This document shows positions 14,009-16,248 of a DNA stretch of 16,248 bases, piece by piece. The DNA comes from JAQVQN01 sp964557205 (GTDB lineage: Bacteria > Verrucomicrobiota > Kiritimatiellia > RFP12 > UBA1067). Each line of letters opens with the position of its first letter. The first letter of the stretch is position 1. Made by a program: the position numbers and the translations under genes. The notes below the pieces were generated by a model, which worked only from the letters and a program-made list of their open reading frames with translations, did not search any database and was not told where the DNA came from. The DNA lies in contig CAZKZI010000069.1 of NCBI GenBank assembly GCA_964557205.1, positions 1 through 16,248 of the forward strand. Reading direction: 5' to 3'.

Positions 14009-14785
14009 TCATGCGCCCGTAACCGCCAAGGTCCGGTCAACAATAGTGTTTACCGACAAATCTTTAATCATGCGATTCTGCGGGATTTCAAGGTTGGCCA
14101 CATGCTGCAACTGCGCCTCCGGCAGATCAAGCCCGTAAACCACCACCTTAATATTCCGCGCGTTCGGCAGCCGCTTAAGCATTCCGACAACCTCGTCAGC
14201 GCTCATGCCTGCAAGTTCCAGACGCATCACTAAGGCATCCGGCTTAAAAGTCACAGCCGTTTCCAACGCCTCAGCGCCTTTAGCGGCCGTCCTGACATCA
14301 AAACCGATGCGCGTGAACTCCAGTTCCAGCGTCTGCAGCAAATCAGAATCGCCGTCGGCCACCACCAGCCGTCTGGCCTCGCGAGATGCCGCCGCACGGC
14401 CTCCTTCGCTAGCCGTCGCAAATATAATGCTTCCGACCTCCAACAGAAGGTCCGGAGGATTGCATGGTTTGGCAATGAACCCCGCGATCTGCTTGTCGGC
14501 GAAGTATTCAGCCATGGAAGCCTTGGCCGTGAGCACCAGCACAGGATATAGCGTGCTGCCGTCCGGATTTGTTATACGGTCAAGAAATCCCTGGCCGCCC
14601 ATTCCCGGCATCCCCATGTCGAGAATCACCAGATCAGGACGGAATGGACGCATCTTGACCAGAGCGTCTTCGCCGCTCGCGGCGCACATGACCTCATAGC
14701 CCTCAAACTTGAAGAAATCCCCCAAAGTCCTCAGCAGACTGGGATCGTCATCAACCAACAATAATTTACGTTTGCTAGTTTCCAT
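14009..14785 (-). CDS. tandem-receiver protein with degenerate second receiver
   Basis: A 258-residue protein made of two CheY-like receiver domains and no output domain. Receiver 1 (about 6-122) is intact: Asp12/Asp13 in VDDDP, phosphoacceptor Asp56 in VILDMGMPGMGG, Thr86 in LTAKAS and Lys106 in AKPCNP. Receiver 2 (about 138-256) keeps the fold signature VVADGDSDLLQTL and a late Lys241. In the stretch that aligns with the phosphorylation site, ALVMRLELAGMS, Arg188 occupies the Asp position, so it cannot be phosphorylated there. It lies 57 nt after dnaX and 42 nt before nrdR on the same strand, implying co-transcription with DNA-metabolism genes. There is no strong Shine-Dalgarno sequence. 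It may work by protein-protein contact; partner kinase and target are unknown. Confidence 0.85.
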   Translation of the reverse strand: METSKRKLLLVDDDPSLLRTLGDFFKFEGYEVMCAASGEDALVKMRPFRPDLVILDMGMPGMGGQGFLDRITNPDGSTLYPVLVLTAKASMAEYFADKQIAGFIAKPCNPPDLLLEVGSIIFATASEGGRAAASREARRLVVADGDSDLLQTLELEFTRIGFDVRTAAKGAEALETAVTFKPDALVMRLELAGMSADEVVGMLKRLPNARNIKVVVYGLDLPEAQLQHVANLEIPQNRMIKDLSVNTIVDRTLAVTGA

Positions 14786-14842
14786 AACCTACTCACTCAT
14801 TCTCCGCCACATCAGTCACATTGCAAAGTGCGTCGAGGCCAT

Positions 14843-16132
14843 TCAGCCTGCACTTTCGACCTCCAGCACCCGTCCTTCAAACTCTTTAAGCACATGCTTC
14901 AAGGCCGGATCGGCATAAAGCTCAAGTTTTGCGGCAGAGCTGTTTTGCTCATCCGGTGACTGCGCCGGCACAGCGTTCGGCATGTTCTTCTCGGCCGCAC
15001 GCATCTCCTGCAACCGCTTCAGCACCGCGTCAAGCGACACCGTACGCGCCAGACGCGCACAACGTATCAGCGACATCTCGATCAAGGTCCGTACTGACAG
15101 CGCGAACCGCAACCTTCCCTCCATCTCTCCCAATTGATCCGCTATCTGCATCATCCGCGCCGACTCCGCCAGTCCAGCCTGCTCCGCCAGCACATGAATC
15201 TGCTCCGGCGTGACGTCGAGATTAGCCATCTCATCACCCACAAACTGATACACCAGCAGATTTCGGAAATGTTCCATAAGCTCAACTACCAACCTGCGCA
15301 TGTCCTTGCCCGCACTGTCGAAAACCGCCACAAGCTTGAGTATCGCAGCCATGTCGCCTTTAAGTACCGCCTCTGCCAGACTTTCCAGCGACTTACGTGA
15401 AACCAAACCGAACACCGCCAGCACATCCTCCTCAGACAGAACATCGCCTTTGAACGAGATCAACTGGTCAAGCGACGAAAGCGCGTCCCGCAGCCCGCCC
15501 TCCGCACCGCGCGCCACGGCCAGCAAAGCGTCGTTGTCGATGGTTATTTTCTCGGCCTCACAGATGATTCGCAGCCGATCGACGATCAGCGGCGTCTGTA
15601 TGCGGCGCAGATCAAACCGCTGACAGCGCGAAATCACAGTCGGCAAAATCTTATCACCCTCAGTGGTCGCGAAAATGAACTTAACATGCGGCGGAGGTTC
15701 CTCGAGAGTTTTCAGCAACGCATTGAACGCGGCGGTCGACAGCATGTGGACCTCGTCGATAATAACGATTTTGAAGTGGCCGCTGGCGGGCGAGAACTGT
15801 AATTGTTCCCGCAAGTCACGCACCTGATCAACGCTGTTGTTCGATGCGCCGTCGATCTCAAGCACGTCAAGAGCGTTGCCGGCAGCGATCTCCCGGCACA
15901 TACTGCAAGTGCCGCAGGGATTGACCGTCGGCCCCTTCTCGCAATTCAGGGCCTTGGCAAAAATACGCGCCAGCGAGGTCTTGCCGATGCCTCGCGGCCC
16001 CACGAAAAGATACGCGTGCGCCACTCTTCCGGTCTCGATGGCATTGCGCAGGGTTCTTGTGACATGCTCTTGGCCGACAACATCATCGAACCCTGCCGGA
16101 CGCCATTTACGCGCTAAAACTTCATAAGCCAT
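14843..16132 (-). CDS. dnaX: DNA polymerase III gamma/tau subunit
   Basis: AAA+ motor subunit of the replicative clamp loader, which opens the beta clamp onto primed DNA. The N-terminus MAYEVLARKWRPxxFDDVVGQEHV is classical. Walker A is GPRGIGKT (45-52). Zinc ligands are C64, C73, C76 and C79. Walker B is IIDEVHML (124-131) and sensor/arginine finger FATTEGDK...SRCQRF (154-173). Oligomerisation domain III runs to about residue 365. A short tail of about 65 residues (AAEKNMPNAVPAQ onward) completes 429 residues. The long tau-specific region that contacts DnaB and the polymerase in E. coli is largely missing, so the product is gamma-like. I saw no A-rich frameshift site near its end. It is first of a likely operon with the tandem receiver and nrdR; the usual ybaB-recR neighbours are absent. 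Confidence 0.96.
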   Translation of the reverse strand: MAYEVLARKWRPAGFDDVVGQEHVTRTLRNAIETGRVAHAYLFVGPRGIGKTSLARIFAKALNCEKGPTVNPCGTCSMCREIAAGNALDVLEIDGASNNSVDQVRDLREQLQFSPASGHFKIVIIDEVHMLSTAAFNALLKTLEEPPPHVKFIFATTEGDKILPTVISRCQRFDLRRIQTPLIVDRLRIICEAEKITIDNDALLAVARGAEGGLRDALSSLDQLISFKGDVLSEEDVLAVFGLVSRKSLESLAEAVLKGDMAAILKLVAVFDSAGKDMRRLVVELMEHFRNLLVYQFVGDEMANLDVTPEQIHVLAEQAGLAESARMMQIADQLGEMEGRLRFALSVRTLIEMSLIRCARLARTVSLDAVLKRLQEMRAAEKNMPNAVPAQSPDEQNSSAAKLELYADPALKHVLKEFEGRVLEVESAG

Positions 16133-16142
16133 AATTTAATAG

Positions 16143-16170
16143 ATTTTACCCTTTGCCCTGCCGGAAGCAA
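16143..16170 (-). promoter_or_regulatory. promoter of dnaX operon
   Basis: On the minus strand, TTGCTT (16170-16165), a 16-nt spacer and TAAAAT (16148-16143) end 10 nt before the dnaX ATG. No Shine-Dalgarno sequence fits in the remaining bases, so the mRNA would have at most about three untranslated nucleotides. The same geometry appears at purD and the TonB receptor. Confidence 0.5.
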
Positions 16171-16190
16171 AGTAAAAAGGTGGCGGGAAG

Positions 16191-16248
16191 CCTGGTAGGG
16201 ATGGTTCTCCAAACCGTCCGCAGAGATCCCGCGCTATGCGGGATCGAT
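16191..16248. repeat. palindrome-rich dispersed repeat, copy 2 (cut by window end)
   Basis: Near-identical to 13357-13412 and in the same orientation. It includes the GATCCCGC-GCTAT-GCGGGATC hairpin and carries a 2-nt insertion before it. It sits just upstream of the dnaX promoter and continues past the window edge, so its full length is unknown. Confidence 0.75.

Overview
The window most likely comes from an uncultured, Gram-negative, TonB-using bacterium of the PVC superphylum (Lentisphaerota/Kiritimatiellota/Verrucomicrobiota side). This rests on the look of RecA, the NupG-type transporter, the TonB receptor/sialidase set and the compact alanyl-tRNA synthetase. It is an inference, not a search result. 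A run of exactly 100 Ns at 3132-3231 indicates a scaffolded, probably metagenome-derived assembly.

Layout. (1) 1-1921: purine biosynthesis pair purD-purE on the plus strand, behind a strong -10/-35 only 8 nt from the purD ATG. (2) 1922-8645: a glycan-foraging block. A NahK-like anomeric sugar kinase (minus) meets purE tail to tail. Across the N gap it faces a plus-strand TonB-dependent receptor, a secreted LamG plus Asp-box sialidase-superfamily protein and a NupG-type MFS transporter. Directly behind the transporter are about 11 codons that look like the amputated start of an FGGY sugar kinase. (3) 8687-10148: an unusual zinc-ribbon/winged-helix/deoxyribosyltransferase-like protein and a single-domain response regulator, 4 nt apart. 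(4) 10294-13176: recA and a short alaS without the C-Ala domain. (5) 13177-13519: a repeat-rich convergent intergenic region. (6) 13520-16132 on the minus strand: a probable dnaX - double receiver - nrdR operon. Near-identical ~57-nt repeats in the same orientation lie on both sides of it.

How the parts work together. The secreted propeller enzyme, outer-membrane receptor, inner-membrane symporter and cytosolic sugar-1-kinase read as a small host-glycan (mucin-like) scavenging locus. The rest is housekeeping: purines, recombination, translation, clamp loading and deoxynucleotide control. Two orphan receiver proteins sit in housekeeping operons.

Structure not explained by genes: two copies of a 31-nt hairpin repeat (7243-7273, 10173-10203), a 34-bp perfect palindrome (7160-7193), paired palindromes before recA, and promoters of purD, dnaX and the receptor placed so close to their ATGs that leaderless mRNAs are predicted. 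I see no tRNA, rRNA, CRISPR array, transposase or phage gene, and no clear complete new system. The best novelty candidates are the 8687-9655 protein and the pseudo-receiver gene between dnaX and nrdR.
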